From contig NC_079499.1 in NCBI RefSeq assembly GCF_030052815.1, positions 101,900,480 to 101,964,479 on the forward strand: a DNA stretch of 64,000 nt, written 5' to 3'. Shown piece by piece: positions 33,606-48,300 of this stretch. Below the pieces are notes generated by a model, which saw only the letters and a list, made by a program, of their open reading frames with translations, made no database searches and was not told the DNA's origin. The stretch's first letter is position 1; every line of letters begins with the position of its first letter. Source of the DNA: Hevea brasiliensis. Its lineage: Eukaryota > Streptophyta > Magnoliopsida > Malpighiales > Euphorbiaceae. Both the position numbers and the translations under genes were made by a program.

Positions 33606-36600
33606 ATGCGTAGAGGTAAGAGAGCTACCACGACACTAGAGCCAGCAGTGCCAGATGAAATATCGACACAAGATGAGGCACCCACCCCAAGGTGGCATGG
33701 TAGGAGACCCAGAACTGCTTAGGTGGAAGAACAACCATAATCACAAGAGCCGTCATTTATGGCCCAGGGTCTTATGGATCCAATGGTAGCCATCTTGGCT
33801 AGTCTGCAGAGGACTATTAACATGATGGCACAGTATATGATCCACCCTCCACATTACCCCTAGTTCAGAGAGCTGAACCGTATAAGTAGATAATAAATTT
33901 TAAAAAGCTGGTGCCCGAAATTTATGATACTACAGAGGATGGCTATCGATTTTTGGACTCTTGCAAATAGGCAGGAGTGGAGCTACAATTGACAGACATG
34001 AGGTTGATAAAATGTGTACAACATGTATTGGGACCTATGCCAAGGCAATGGATGACTAATTATGTGCTCCCTCGAATTAAGGGACTATCATGGGCACAGT
34101 TTGTTGAGTTATTTATAAATCGGTTTATATCATAAAGCTTTAAGAACCAAAAGCAGTGGGCCTTTAAAGCTCTAAAATAGAATGGGAGCTCAGTGGATGA
34201 ATATGCTTCAGAATTTCTAGAATTGAGTAGGTATGCCCCAATCACCGTGGCCACTGAAACTATGAAAATGAAGAGATTTTTGAAAGGGCTGGATAGGAGA
34301 TATGTGAACGTGGCAATGTTGTCTGACCAACCATTTGATGTGATAGTAGATAGGGCTTGACAGATAGAAATTAGTTATACGGGCGATGAGGAAAGCAGAT
34401 TAAAGAAGAATAAAGCTGAAGGTTCATTGGGTATGCCCTATATGAGTACCATGGGTGGTGGCAACCAGAGTCATCATAGTGAAAAAATCAGAGGGAATAA
34501 GAAAGAGGGTCTTAGACACAGAACCAAAAGGTTCAGATCAGGCTATAGTCCTAGTAGTGGATAGAGTTCGAGCTACAGCAGTTTTAGATCTAGTTTAGGG
34601 TCTTCTTTAGCACCTGATACACATAGTGGCTAGTAAGGTCACTTTGCCAGGAAATACCCCATGTTCAATGAGTATCAGATGGGTTCTCAAGGTTCTGTTG
34701 CTAATATACCTCACCAGTTACACCCTGGTACTTCCAGCACGACAGGCAGTCAGTTTAGTGGCTAACCAGATGGTGGTCAGGGAGGACGTAGCTTTGGAGG
34801 GTAGATTTTATCGTAGGAGCCAGTATCAGGGGTTTGCATCCCATAGTAGAGGCCAGGCTTAGGTTTTCACCTTAACACGCTAGGATGCTCAAGCTTTGAA
34901 TGCTGTGGTAGCAAGTATTATTCCAGTCTATTCTTTTGAGGCACGTGTTTTGATAGACCCAGGTGCTATGCACTCGTTTATTTCCCCTATGTTTGCTTTG
35001 AGGTTGGGTAGAAATCCTACTGCTTTAGAGTGTCCCTTGTCTGTAGCTACCCCTCTTAGTGATAATATAGATATGGATATGATTTTTCTGGGTAGTCCAA
35101 TGGTAGTTAATTGAAAGATCCCCTCAGCAGACTTGGTTCCCTTACTGGTGATGGATTTTGATGTGATATTGGGTGTGGATTAGCTGTCAACTCATTATGC
35201 CACCCTAGATTGCAAAAATAAAAAGGTGTACTTTCATATTTCGAGGGTAGAAGAGTTTAGTTTCAATGACGACAGAAGTGTGGCTCCGTACAACTTAGTG
35301 TCAGCTATTAGCGTCAGGAAGGTGTTGAGGCGTGGATATCAGGGGTATTTAGCACTAGTGAGGGACACATCTATTAAAGGTACTGATGTGAAGAATGTAC
35401 CTGTTGTCAGAGAATTTGTAAATATGTTTCCTGAGGAGCTTCTAGGGTTATCACCGGACAGGGAAATAGAATTCCACATAGATATTGTGCCAGGTACAAA
35501 TTCCATTTCTATGCCACCTTATAGGATGACACCGACAAAACCAAAGGAATTGAAGGAGCAACTATAAGAGCTACTAGACAAGGCATTCATTCAGCCAAGT
35601 ACTTTACCTTGGAGTGCTTCTATTCTATTTGTAAAAAAAAAAGGATGGATCTTTGATACTATGTATTGATTACAGACGGTTGAATAAAGCAATAGTTAAG
35701 AATAAATATTTGTTTTCTCAGATTGATGATCTATTTGATCAGCTGCAAGGGGCCAGATACTTTTTAAAAATAGACCTACAACCGAGTTATCACCAACTGA
35801 GGATCAGAAGAGAGGATGTACCAAAAACATCGTTCAGGACAAGGTATGGTCATTATGAGTTCCTGGTGATGTCTTTTGAACTCAGTAATGGACCAGTGGT
35901 CTTTATGGAATGAACAGGGTTTTTAAGCCATTCCTGAATCGCTTTGTCATTGTGTTCATAGATGATATTTTGGTGTATTCTCAAATTGAGGAAGAACATA
36001 TTTAACACCTAAAGATGGTGTTACAGACTTTAAGGGAACATCAGGTGTATACTAAATTTTCAAAGTGTGAGTTTTGGTTGGAGAGTATCTCATTCTTGGG
36101 ACATGTGGCATTTAGTGAAGGTATTCAAGTGGATCCTAAGAAGATTGAGGCAGTAATTGATTAGCTTAGGCCTACTACAGTTACTGAGGTACAGAGTTTT
36201 CTAAGCCTAGCAGGCTACTATAGGCTTTTTGTGCAGAATTTCTCTAGAATAGCAACTCATTTGACACGGTTGACTCGAAAGAATATCATGTTCTTCTGGT
36301 CAGACGAGTGTGAGGAAAGCTTCCAGAAACTTAAGGAATGCTTAACTACAGCTCCTGTGCTGACATTACCTATAAGTGGATAAGGATATATAACGTATTG
36401 TGATACTTCTAGACTTGGCTTGGGGTGTGTTTTGATGCAGCATGATAAAATAATGGCTTATGCTTTAAGGCAATTAAAGAGGCACGAGCAAAACTACCTT
36501 ATTCATGATTTGGAGATGGCAGCTGTGGTTTTTACACTAAAAATCTGGAGGCACTATTTGCATGATGAGGATTGTGAGATATACGCCGACCATAAGAGCT

Positions 36601-37015
36601 TAAAGTACATCTTTCAACAGAGAGATTTAAATTTGAGACAGAGGAGATAGATGGAGCTTTTGAAGGATTATGACTATACCAACCAATACCACCCAGGTAA
36701 GACGAATGCAGTGGTAGATGTCTTGAGTAGGAAATTTTCTGGCAACTTAGCATATATATCAGCAGAAAGGAGATTGTTGATTCGGGAGATACATGAGTTG
36801 ATAGATCAGGGTTTGACCTCAGAAATGAGATTATGCAGGAGGTACACTATATGCTCTACCATGTTCACCCAGGCTCCACAATAATGTACCATGATGTAAA
36901 AAATAGATACTGGTAGAATAGCGTGAAGAGGGACATAGCAGATTTTGTATCCAAGTGCTTAACTTATCAGAAATTAAAATTTAAACATCAGAGGCTATCA
37001 GGGAAGTTGTAGGAG
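33606..37015 (+). pseudogene. element A gag-pol, first part (gag to integrase start)
   Basis: The likely start is the ATG at 33606 (MRRGKRATTTLEPAVPDE). Gag has early TAG stops (about 33718 on). Protease shows VLIDPGAMHSF (~34950). RT runs from about 35500 with CIDYRRLNK and an intact FIDDILVY active site (~35957). RNase H carries [11 protein letters not shown] (~36580). The zinc-binding integrase head is at about 36850-36990 (CLTYQK). There are many in-frame stops and several frameshifts, so no full product is possible. The frame is cut at 37015 by element B, and its codons continue at 48814. Confidence 0.88.
37011..37015 (+). repeat. element B target-site duplication, left (AGGAG)
   Basis: AGGAG directly before the 5' LTR of B; it recurs at 48814-48818 after the 3' LTR. 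Confidence 0.93.
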
Positions 37016-40000
37016 TGTAACAACCCTACATTCATAGTCCTATGCATTTCACTATTCTGATGACCCATGTCGGTCCAGACAATTAAGAGGATTAGGACCA
37101 TGTTTAAGTCATCTAGAAAAGCCATGAATGAAAATAAATCGCCATTATATGATGAAAAAAATGAAAACTTAGAAAACAAAACATAAAAGGTTAAATGAGT
37201 CAGGGGTCACAGCGATAAGTGACCGTACCAGGAAGTAACTGCGAGGTTAATTGTAACCCTAATTTCGTACGGGACATTGTGACACTGCAGTCCTAAAAAT
37301 TATTGCGAAGCTAGTGAAAATGAGAAAACCACAGAAAAGAGTTGAGAATTAGGTCAAATAATTAGATCAGAGTTCATGAAGAAATACAGTATTATTGGTA
37401 AACCGGATCAGACCGGTGACGGGCAAATTGGTCAATTCACCCTTAGAGGTGACTTATGGCCTAAATGTCCAATAAAATGTAAGAAATTAAAATTTTGAAA
37501 TATAGATTTAAATTAAAGAAGTTATGAAAAAGAAAGAAAAAGAAAAGAAAAAAAAGTTAAAAGAGATTTATGACATCATCATAGGTGACATGAGCATGAC
37601 TCCATAAATAATTTTAATTTCTTATTAATTAATTGTGGGGATAATTTTAACAATACAAATTAAAAATAAAAAAAGATGGTCTTCTTTCCCATTATTTCTG
37701 TCCCTCTCTCCTCTCCCATTTCTCTCTCTAATTTCCTCCATGAAAGCTTAATGCAAGCTTTCTAAACCCTAAAAATTGGCCATAAATTCCCCAATTCTCT
37801 TAATTAAACCTTGATTTTGAGTCTTGAAAAGAAGATTGGAGAAAGGAAAATTGAAGGAAATTGAAGAAAATTGGAGATAGAAAAGCTTCACCCAAGGTTA
37901 GTTCAATTTTAGTTTCTTTCTTCATTAATCTTTGAAGTTAGGTTGAGAGATGCATGAATTATGTTAAAAATTAAAGAAATTAGGTGTGAACTTTCAAGAA
38001 GGAAATTTTGGCCAACATGAGATTTACTAGGTTTTGATGGATTTTGATGAAATTAAAAGTGTATTTAAGTTTAATTTAGTGTGTAGATGTATTGTATATA
38101 CTTTAATTTCGTCAATTGAATCATTTGAGAAATTAGGGTTTTTGACCTTAGGGAAATTGGGGAAAAATTTAGGGGTTTTTAAATTGAAGCAAATTGACTT
38201 AATTAAGACTCAATTTGGTTAATTGGAGTGAATTAGAGGGTGTTTGAATGGTGAGAATTGAAAGTGAATGCTGGTTGGTAAGGGTCCAATTCTGGACAGC
38301 CTGACCATGGTCCAGTTAAAGGACCAAAATTGAAATTCTGTTACTCCAATTGGTGTGATGCTAATTGGAGATGAAAATTAAGACATAATGCAACAATTTT
38401 TGTATAGAAACCTTGCCCTGAAAATGAACTTAAGTTAGTGAAAAATTTGGTCAAACCCGGATTAGGCACACTGCCACTGTACAAAAATGACCATATGAAC
38501 AGTATTTGTTCAAATGGTCATAACTTGGTGTAGAAAGATCCAAATGACCTGATTTTTACACCATTGGAAAGCTATGACATGGTACTACAACTTTTATGAA
38601 GAACACAAACCCAAATTCTACCCATAACCAAGTCTAATTGTCAACCAAAAGTTGGTTGCTTAAAACTGCTAGAACCAAGAATATCCCAAAATTTCTGGGT
38701 TGTAACCAATCCAGCCAGCCCTAGAAAAATATGCATAACTTGAGCTAAAAAACTTAAAATGGAGTGATTCAAAAAGGAAAATAAACTAGACACAATAAGG
38801 AATAACTTTGATGAAGGACATTCAGCCAAACTCCCACTGTAGCAAGACCAATGGAACAGTAGAAGACAGTGACCTAAAACTGGAAATTTATAATTTCTCT
38901 TAGGAAGCTTTCAATTTACCAACAAATTTGACACTCAAAATGTGGTATGTGAGTGCATTTAGGACCAACATACCTATTAAACATGAAAAAGTCAATATTT
39001 TGACTTAAATAGTATAATGAATAGTAACCCCAAATTACCAAACTCAAAAAATTCCATTTTAAGCAAATTCAAGGGTACAATTAAGCATGTATGAAATTAA
39101 TTGTTGGAATAATTATAAGACATGATATTGAAACACTATAAATTATGTGTTTCAATTGAAAAAGAGACTGGGAAGAAAGATAAGGAAAAGTGAGTCAAGG
39201 CCTAGAGGTGACTCATACAAGGTTTGTGCACAATACCTTTTCAATTTTGATTTTGCTATGAGAAAATTTATTTGAATATATTTTGACATAATTTATGCTG
39301 AATAGTGACTTGAGAAATGTTGTGTTGCCCACTTTGTGAATTGAAATTTGAAATGGGAATTTATTTAATGTTTGAATGAAATGTTTGAATAACTTGATTT
39401 TAACTTGGTTTGCATTCACACTTAGCATGACAGTATCACTGTGCTCCTCCTCCATTTACGGGATTGAGATCAATTATATTCCTCAATCTCTGGCTTGCCA
39501 GTTGAGGTTGAGATTGGATGAGTACTAATATAGCTAGCTTGCTAACTCCCTCATTGATTTCGATTAGTGGGGTAGAGATTGCTTTGTCATGGTGTACAAC
39601 ACGGTATTGATCGAAAATTTTGTGTCATGACCTAAGTTGTGTATGGATTAGTAATACTGTGATTTATAAATTATTTTGAGAAAATGGTATTACAAAAGTT
39701 GACTTGAACTTTATGAATTATCTTGTGCAATGGTTTAAATTTATGTTTATGGATGTATGTTTTGATATTCAATATCTTTAAACTTTTATTGTGCACCACT
39801 GAGTAAACATTACTGAGCGATAGCTTTTATTTGCTGTCGCAGATAAAGAAAAAGATAAGGTAGCAGAGTGAGCTACTAAGTTGTCAGGGGAGCTACTTTG
39901 AGGATTTTTATATGGGTATTATTTTATAGCCTTGTAAATTAGTTTGATGTAAATATTATTTTGCTCATATGTATCTATGTAGTTAATTGAGTAGTTATAT

Positions 40001-40485
40001 ATTAAAGTCTGTAATAATATTATTTTAAATTTTCTTTCTGTAAATTGAAACTTATTTATGTAATTAAATCAAAAGTAATGATAAAGAATTTTATTGAACT
40101 GTGTTGAGTTGTATATTTTGAAATGAGATTGTGTTGACTTGTATTGATTTGAGACTATATTGGAGTTTGAGGTTGAAAAATAAATTTATTAGGAGCGTTT
40201 TTACAGGTGTTAGAAGAACTGTTTTTCCCAATTATAGACGGCACTCTACCGAAATTTTTATAAAATTTGCGAAAAATAAAATTTGCCAAATTTCTTACTT
40301 AGTGTCTAAACTCCAATTAAAGGTTTTTAAATAATGCTTTAACATTATTTTACCAATTAAAATGAATTGAAATGGGTTAAAATTCCTTGTAGTGTATGTA
40401 ATGAATTATCGGTGGACGAAGTTCAGTGATTCATTGAGTATACTACAAGATCATGTTATGCCTTATAAAGGGGTAAGGTGTGACA
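37016..40485 (+). repeat. element B 5' LTR (~3.47 kb)
   Basis: Starts TGTAACAACCCTACATTCAT and ends AAGGTGTGACA. It aligns along its whole length with the 3' LTR, with scattered, mainly transition-type differences and small indels. Examples are a block near 38510 absent from the 3' copy at 46826 and a short block near 47240 absent from the 5' copy. No gene inside. Confidence 0.93.
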
Positions 40486-40493
40486 TGTTTTAG

Positions 40494-40505
40494 TGGTATC
40501 AAAGC
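40494..40505 (+). other. element B primer-binding site
   Basis: TGGTATCAAAGC, one base from the canonical initiator tRNA-Met site, eight bases after the LTR. Confidence 0.85.
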
Positions 40506-40675
40506 TGTGTTTTGAATGAGTTTTGAACTATGTATTTGAATTATTTACTTGATTAGTACAACTGCTCAATGTCATTTATTGATACATATGATGCATTTAC
40601 ATCATGAATATAAACTAATAGAGATAATCCTCCTTGTGTTTGTTGTCAGGGAATAGATAATCTCTTTGAATTGAA

Positions 40676-43600
40676 ATGGAAGAAGGGTATCATTCGGTTG
40701 AATAGTCTATTGAGGCTGAGGCACAGGAAGAAGCCCCAGCTCTTCAGAATGTGAGTGGGTCAGCCACTCCAGCTCCTCCAATGTCACAGTTTCCTGCTCA
40801 GTTCGCTTAGCAGATGGCTGCACTGTTTCAACAAATGGCTGGAGGTATACCCACCCAAGCCCTAATTCAAACCTCATCAGTACAACCACAGCCTCTAGCT
40901 AGGCAATATGACAAACTAATAAAGTTTGGGGCTATTGAATTCAAAGGGACTGTGGATCCACTGGAAGACGAGCAATGGATTGAAAGGATGGAGAGAGTAT
41001 TTAAGAAGTTGCATTATACAAAAGAACTAAAATTTGAGTACTATGTTTCCTTACTACAAGGAGATACTTATGAATGGTGGAAAACCATCTCCCACAGCTT
41101 AGTTGAGCCTCCAATCCTCACATGGTCAGATTTTTTGAGGGAGTTTTGATAGAAATGGGTCCCCGACACGTATGTAGATATGAAATTATAAGAATTTTTA
41201 GGGTTGAAGCAAGGAAATAGATAGTGGCAGAATATGAGAGAGACTTCTCCAGATTAAGTCATTATGCTAGAAATTTGCTTATCACCACCAGGGATCGATG
41301 TAAGAGATTTGAAGCCGATTTGAAGCCTAGTTTGAGGATGCAAGTAGTGGGATTCAAACATGAAAATTTCTCTGAGCTGATATCTCAATCACTAGAATTA
41401 GAACGAATTGAATTGGAAGGGGCACCTTAAAAGGGTTCAGAAGAGAAAGAGAAAACTAAAAAGAGTAGTAGTCAAGCTCCTGATAGTGGGTCAGGAAAGA
41501 GAACGCACTTTGGAGGATCTAGCTCATGTAAGTCTAGTAGAGGTAGATCTTTTGGACAGAGACCACCCTGATCCAGTCAGCAGACCCAGCAGACACCTAG
41601 AGGTGCACTATCTATCCATGTATGTGAGACATGTGGCAGAACACATGGTGGAGTATGCTATAGAGCCACAGGCACATGTTTTAACTGTGGAGGGGCCTGT
41701 CACTTTGCTAAGGACTATACAAGTGCACGCCGTTCTGAACCATCTATTACATCAGAAGGATCAACCCAAGCTTCTACCCCGAGGGGTTCTCCATTAGTTA
41801 GTAGAGGCAGAGGCAGAGGCAGGGGTAGTTCCTCTGGCAGTCAGGCCACAATTAATCAGCCTGAACAGAGTGGTGCACCGGTTAGGGTATACATGATGCG
41901 TCAGAGAGAGGAGGCTGAGGCATCAGATGTTGTAGTTGGTACTTTCTCTATCCTTGACCAAGATGCACATGTATTATTTGATCCTGGCTCCACACATTCA
42001 TATGTCAATGCTAGTGTTATCTATTCTACTACTATTCCGTGTGTAAAAATAGACTTTGATGTATTAGTGACTAGTCCATTAGGCCAGGAGGTCAGGATAA
42101 ATAGGGTATATAAGTACTGTCCTTTGCTAATCCAAGGACATACTTTTCTGTCCTATTTGATTGAAATGCCCTTCAAAGATTATGATATTATCTTGAGTAT
42201 GGATTGGTTAGCCAGGCATCACACCATGATTGACTGTAGACTGAAGACGGTCACTTTTGGTCTCCCTCAGTACAGTGATGTGGTAATACATGGGGAAAGG
42301 TAGCTACTGCCATCAAATCTCATTTTAGCTGCACTAGTTAGGAAAATGATCAGAAAGGGGTGTGAAGCATACTTGGCCCATGTGGTAGACACCCAAGTGA
42401 AGAGTCTAGCATTGAGGGACATCCCTACAGTATGTGACTTTCTGGATGTGTTTCTTGATGAATTGCTAAGATTTCCTCCGAAAAGAGAGGTGCAGTTTGA
42501 AATAGAGGTTATGCCTGGTGTGGAACTAATCTCCATTACACCATACAGAATGGCACCTACTGAATTGAAGGAGTTGAAGATGCAGTTGAAAGAGTTGCTT
42601 GATAAGGGCTTCATCCGCCCTAGTGTGTCACCTTGGGGAGTGCCAGTGTTGTTTGTTAAGAAGAAAGATGGCACTCTTCGTCTGTGTATCAACTACTGGC
42701 AGTTGAATAAGGTGACAAGAAAGAACAGATACCTACTGCCCTGCATAGATGATTTGTTTGATCAGTTGAAAGGTACAGCTGTATTCTCCAAAATTGATTT
42801 GGGATCGGGCTATTACCAGTTGAGGGTGCAAGAATAGGGCATTCCTAAAACTGTGTTTAGAACTCAATATGGCCACTATGAGTTTCTGTCAATGCCATTC
42901 GGGTTAACCAATACTCCAGCTGCATTTATGGACCTGATGAACACTATCTTCAAGCCATATTTAGATCAGTTTTTGGTGGTGTTCATTAATGACATCTTGG
43001 TGAATTCGAAGAGTGCAGAGGAGTATGATAGACATCTGTGGATTGTGCTACAGACTTTAAGGGAGAAACAACTATATGCTAAATTATCAAAGTGTGAATT
43101 TTAGCTGGAAGAAATTTCTTTCTTGGGGCACATAGTATCAGCAGAGGGTATTAAGGTAGATCCCAGTAAGATAGATTAATTGGAAGCCACCCAGGAATAT
43201 TATAAAAGTCCACAGTTTTCTGGATTTAGCTGGATACTACCGTCGGTTTGTGAAGGGATTTTCTATGTTGGCATCTCCACTGACCAAACTGCTTCGAAAA
43301 GATGTGAAATTTCAGTGGACTGATAAATGCCAGCAGAGTTTTGATGAATTGAAGAGATGTTTGACTGAAGCTCCAGTCCTTACTTTACTTACACCGGGTA
43401 AAGAATAGACAATTTATAGTGATGCTTCTCACAATGGGTTAGGCTATGTACTGATGCAAGATCGGAATGTCATTGCTTATACATCACGCCAGCTGAAACC
43501 ACATGAGAGAAATTACCCGACGCATGACTTAGAGCTTGCAGCTATTATATTCACTCTGAAGATCTAGAGACATTATTTGTATGGGGAGAAGTGTTATATC

Positions 43601-45303
43601 TACACAGATCACAAGAGCTTAAAGTATCTGGGCACACAAAAAGAGTTGAATTTGAGACAGAGGAGATGGCTTGAGCTAATTAAAGACTATGATTGTTTAA
43701 TAGACTACCAGCCAGAAAAAGCTAATGTGGTTGCCGATGCTCTGAACCGTAAAACCATGGCTAACTTAAGAGTTTCCCCTTTGTCCATGGTGCATGAATT
43801 AAAAGCATTGCATGCTAGTTTAGAGATTGATGATGACGGACAGATGGTAGCTACATGGCAAGTGAAACCAGTATTAATTGATCATATTAAAATAGCTGCA
43901 CAAATTGATGAGAAATATCAAAAATTAATGAAAGAACCTCGAGATGGCAAAAAATTTGAATTTTCTGTGAATAATGATGGGTTATTGCTATACCAAGGCA
44001 AAATGTACGTTCCTAATGATGTTGAATTGAGATAAATCATTATGAAGGAAGCACATGAGTCTCCTTTTGCCATGTACCATGGTGGGACCAAGATGTATAG
44101 AACAGTTAAAGAGCACTATTGGTGGATGGGTATGAAAAGAGACATAACTGATTATGTATCTAAATGCCTAACTTGCCAGTAAGTGAAGGCAGAGCATCAA
44201 GTGCCAGCTGGTTTGCTACATCAATTGCCAGTGCCTGAATGGAAATGGGAAAGCATAACTATGGATTTTATAATGGGACTTGCAAGAACACAGAAGAATC
44301 ATGATATAGTGTGGGTCATAGTGGACAAACTAACCAAATCTGCTCACTTTTTGCCAGTACGGATGGACTACAGTCTGGACAGATTAACTAAGCTGTATAT
44401 TGATGAGATTGTGAGACTTCATGGGTGCCAATATCTATTGTATCAGACAGAGATCCAATGTTCACTTCTAGATTCTGGGGTAGTCTTCAGAGAGCCCTAG
44501 GAACTAGATTAAACTTCAGTACGACATTCCATCCATAGACAGATGGCCAGTCTGAGAGAGTCATTTAGATATTGGAGGATATGCTACAGGCTTGTGTGAT
44601 TGAATTTGAAGGTAGTTGGGATACACATCTACCTTTGATTGAGTTTGCTTACAATAACAGCTATCAATCAAGCATCGGGATGCTTCCATATGAAGCCTTG
44701 TATGGCAGAAAGTGCAGAACTCCTCTGTGCTAGGATGAAGTAGGTGAAAGGAATCTGATAGGCCCAGAAATTGTTCAGTAGACAGACGAGAAGATTAAGC
44801 TTATCAGAGATTGACTCAAGGATGCATTAGACCGATAGAAGTCTTATATTGATTTGAAGAAGAGAGACATTGAATATGCAGTGGGTGATAAGGTATTCCT
44901 TAAAGTTTCCTCTTGGAAAAGGATTATGAGGTTTGGCAGAAATTGGAAACTAAGTCCTCGCTTCATTAGACCTTATGAGGTTTTGGAAAGAGTGGGTCAC
45001 TTGGCATACAGATTGGCACTACCTCTAGAGCTAGAAAAGATAAATAATGTCTTCTATGTGTTTATGTTGAGGAGGTATAAATCAAACCCATCTCATATGC
45101 TACCAGTAGAAGAGATTGAGGTTAATCCAGACATCACTTATGAAAAAGAGCCTATTGAGATTCTGGCATATGAGGTGAAGCAGCTGAGAAACAAGCAGAT
45201 ACCATTAGTGAAAGTGCTGTGGAACCATTATTCATACCAGGAGGCTACTTGGGAGCTTGAGGAGGATATGAGGAAACAGCACCCACAGCTGTTCAGAGAT
45301 TAA
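40676..45303 (+). pseudogene. element B gag-pol polyprotein with chromodomain, broken
   Basis: The start is the ATG at 40676 (MEEGYHSVE, then TAG). Gag core: EWWKTISHS (~41070), with a frame change near 41150-41220. Knuckle: CFNCGGACHFAKDY (~41677), with the last Cys replaced by Tyr. Protease: VLFDPGSTHSYV (~41975). RT begins near 42480. Its active site reads FINDILV (~42982) where F-x-D-D is usual, so one catalytic Asp is Asn. RNase [12 protein letters not shown] (~43600) and ADALNRK. Integrase: CLTCQ, MDFIMGL and the Glu of DGQSERV (~44545) kept. Chromodomain-like end: EILAYEVKQLRNKQIPLVKVL to TAA 45301-45303. Frame changes also occur near 43180 and 44500, with at least ten stops. Dead copy. 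Confidence 0.9.
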
Positions 45304-45336
45304 CCTCAGGTAAAATTTTGAGACAAAATTTATTTT

Positions 45337-45350
45337 AAGGGGGGGATAAT
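45337..45350 (+). other. element B polypurine tract
   Basis: AAGG followed by a G run and ATAAT, directly before the 3' LTR; the expected plus-strand priming site. Confidence 0.8.
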
Positions 45351-48300
45351 TGTAATACCCCTACATTCATAGTTCTATGCATCTCACTGTTCCAGTGACC
45401 GGTGTCGGTCCAGACAATTAAGAGGATTAGGACCATGTTTAAGTCATTTAGAAAAGCCATGAATGAAAATAAATAGCCATTATATGATGATAAAATGAAA
45501 ACTTAGAAAACAAAGCATAAAAGGTTAAATGAATCGAGGGTCACAGTGATGGTTGACAGTACCGGAAAGTAACTGCGAGGTCAGTTGTAACCCTAATTTC
45601 ATACGGGACATTATGACACCGCAGTCCTAGGAATTATTGCGAAGCTAGTGGAAATAAGAAAACCACAGAAAAGAGTTGAGAATTAGGTCAAATAATTAGA
45701 TCAGTGTTCATAAAGAAATACAGTGTTACTGGTGAACCGGATCAAACCGGTAACGGACAAATTGGTCAATTCACCCTTAGAGGTGACTTATGGCCTAAAT
45801 GTCCAATAAAATGTAAGAAATTAAAATTTTGAAATATAGATTTAAATTGAAGAAGTTATGGAAAAAGAAAGGAAAAGAAAAGAAAAGAAAGTTAAAAGAG
45901 ATTTATGACATCATCATAGGTGACATGAGCATGACTCCATAAATAATTTTAATTTCTTATTAATTAATTGTTGGGATAATTTTAACAATTATAAGACAAA
46001 TTAAAAATAAAAAAGGTGGTCTTCTTTCCCATTATTGCCGTCCCTCTCTCCTCTCCCATTTCTCTCTCTAATTTCCTCCATGAAAGCTTAATTCAAGCTT
46101 TCTAAACCCTAAAAATTGGCCATAAATTCCCCAATTCTCTTAATTAAACCTTGATTTTGAGTCTTGAAAAGAAGATTGGAGAAAGGAAAATTGAAGGAAA
46201 TTGAAGAAAATTGGAGATAGAAAAGCTTCACCCAAGGTTAGTTTAATTTTAGTTTCTTTCTTCATTAATCTTTGAAGTTAGGTTGAGAGTTGCATGAATT
46301 ATGTTAAAAATTAAAGAAATTAGGTGTGAACTTTTAAGAAGGGAATTTTGGCCAACATGAGATTTACTAGGGTTTGATGGATTTTGATGAAATTAAAAGT
46401 GTATTTAAGTTTAATTTAGTGTGTAGATGTATTGTATATACTTTAATTTCATCAATTAAATCATTTGAGAAATTAGGGTTCTTGACCTTAGGGAAATTGG
46501 GGAAAAATTTAGGGGCTTTTGAAATTGAAGCAAATTGACTTAATTGAGACTCAATTTGGTCAATTGGAGGAATTAGAGGGTGTTTGAATGGTGAGAATTA
46601 CAAGTGAATGCTGGTTGGTAAGGGTCTAATTCTGGACAGCCTGACCATGGTTCACTTAAAGGACCGAAATTGAAATTCTGCTACTCTAATTGGTGTGAGG
46701 CTAATTGGAGATGAAAATTAAGACATAATGCAACAATTTTTGTATAGAAACCTTGCCCTGAAAATAAACTTAAGTTAGTGAAAAATTTGGTCAAACCCGG
46801 ATTAGGCAAATTGCCACTGTACAGAAATGACTTCAAATGGTCATAACTTGGTGTAGAAATGTCCAAATGACCTGATTTTTATACCATTGGAAAGCTATGA
46901 CATGGTACTACAACTTTTATGAGGAACACAAACCCAAATTCTACCAATAACTAAGTCAAATTGTCAACCAAAGTTGGTTGCTCAAAACTGCTAGAACCAA
47001 TAATTGCTCATAATTTTTGGGTTGTAACCAATCCGGCCGGCCCTAGAAAAATAGGCATGACTTGAGCTAAAAAATTCCAAATGGAGTGATTCAAAAAGAA
47101 AAATAAACTAGAAACAATAAGGAACAACTTTGATGAAGGACATTCAGCCAAAATCTCACTGTATCAAGACCAATGAGACAGTAGAAAACAGTGACCCAAA
47201 ACTGAAAATTTATAATTTCTTTTAGGAAGCTTTGAATTTAGAATGGCAATTAATGCCAACAAATTTGACACTCAAAATGTGGTATGTGAGTGCATTTAGG
47301 ACCAACATACCTATTAAACATAAAAAAGTTAACATTTTGACTTGAATAGTGCAATGAATACTAACCCCAAATTACCAAACTCAAAGAATTCCATTTTAAG
47401 CAAATTCAAGGGTACAATTAAGTATATATGAAATTAATTGTTGGAATAATTATAAGACATGATACTGAAACACTATAAATTATGTATTTCAGTTGGAAAA
47501 GTGACTGGGAAGGAAGATAAGGAAAAGTGAGTCAAGGCCTAAAGGCGACTCATACAAGGTTTGTGCACAATACCTTTTCAATTTTGATTTTGCTATGAGA
47601 AAATTGATTTGAATATATTTTGACATAATTTATGTTGAATGGTGACTTGAGAAATGCAGTGTTTCCCACTTTGTGAATTGAAATTTGAAATGAGAATTTA
47701 TTTAATGTTTAAATGAAATGTTTGAATAACTTGATTTTAAATTGGTTTGGATTCACACTTAGCATGACAGTATCACTGTGTTCCTCCTCTGTTTATGGGG
47801 TTGAGATCGATTATATTCCTCCATCTCTGGCTTGTCAGTTGAGATTGAGATCAGATGAGTATTCATATAACTATCTAGCCACCTTTCTCATTGATTTCGA
47901 TTAGTGGGGTTGAGATTGCTTTGTCGTGGTGTACAACAAGGCATTGATAGAAAATTTTGTGTCATGACCTAAGTTGTCTATGGATTGACAACACTATAAT
48001 TTATAAATTATTTTGACAAAATGATATTATAAAAGTTGACTTGAACTTTATGAATTATCTTGTGCAATGGTTTAAATTTATGTTTATGGATGTATGTTTA
48101 GATATTCATTATCTTTAAACTTTTATTGTGCTCCACTGAGTAAACAATACTCAGCGATAGCTTTTTATTTATTGTCGCAGATAAGGAAAAAGATAATATA
48201 GCAGAGTGAGCTGCTAAGTTGTCAGGGGAGCTACTTTGAGGATTTTTGTACAGGTATTATTTTATACCCTTGTAAATTAGTTTGATGTAAATATTATTTT

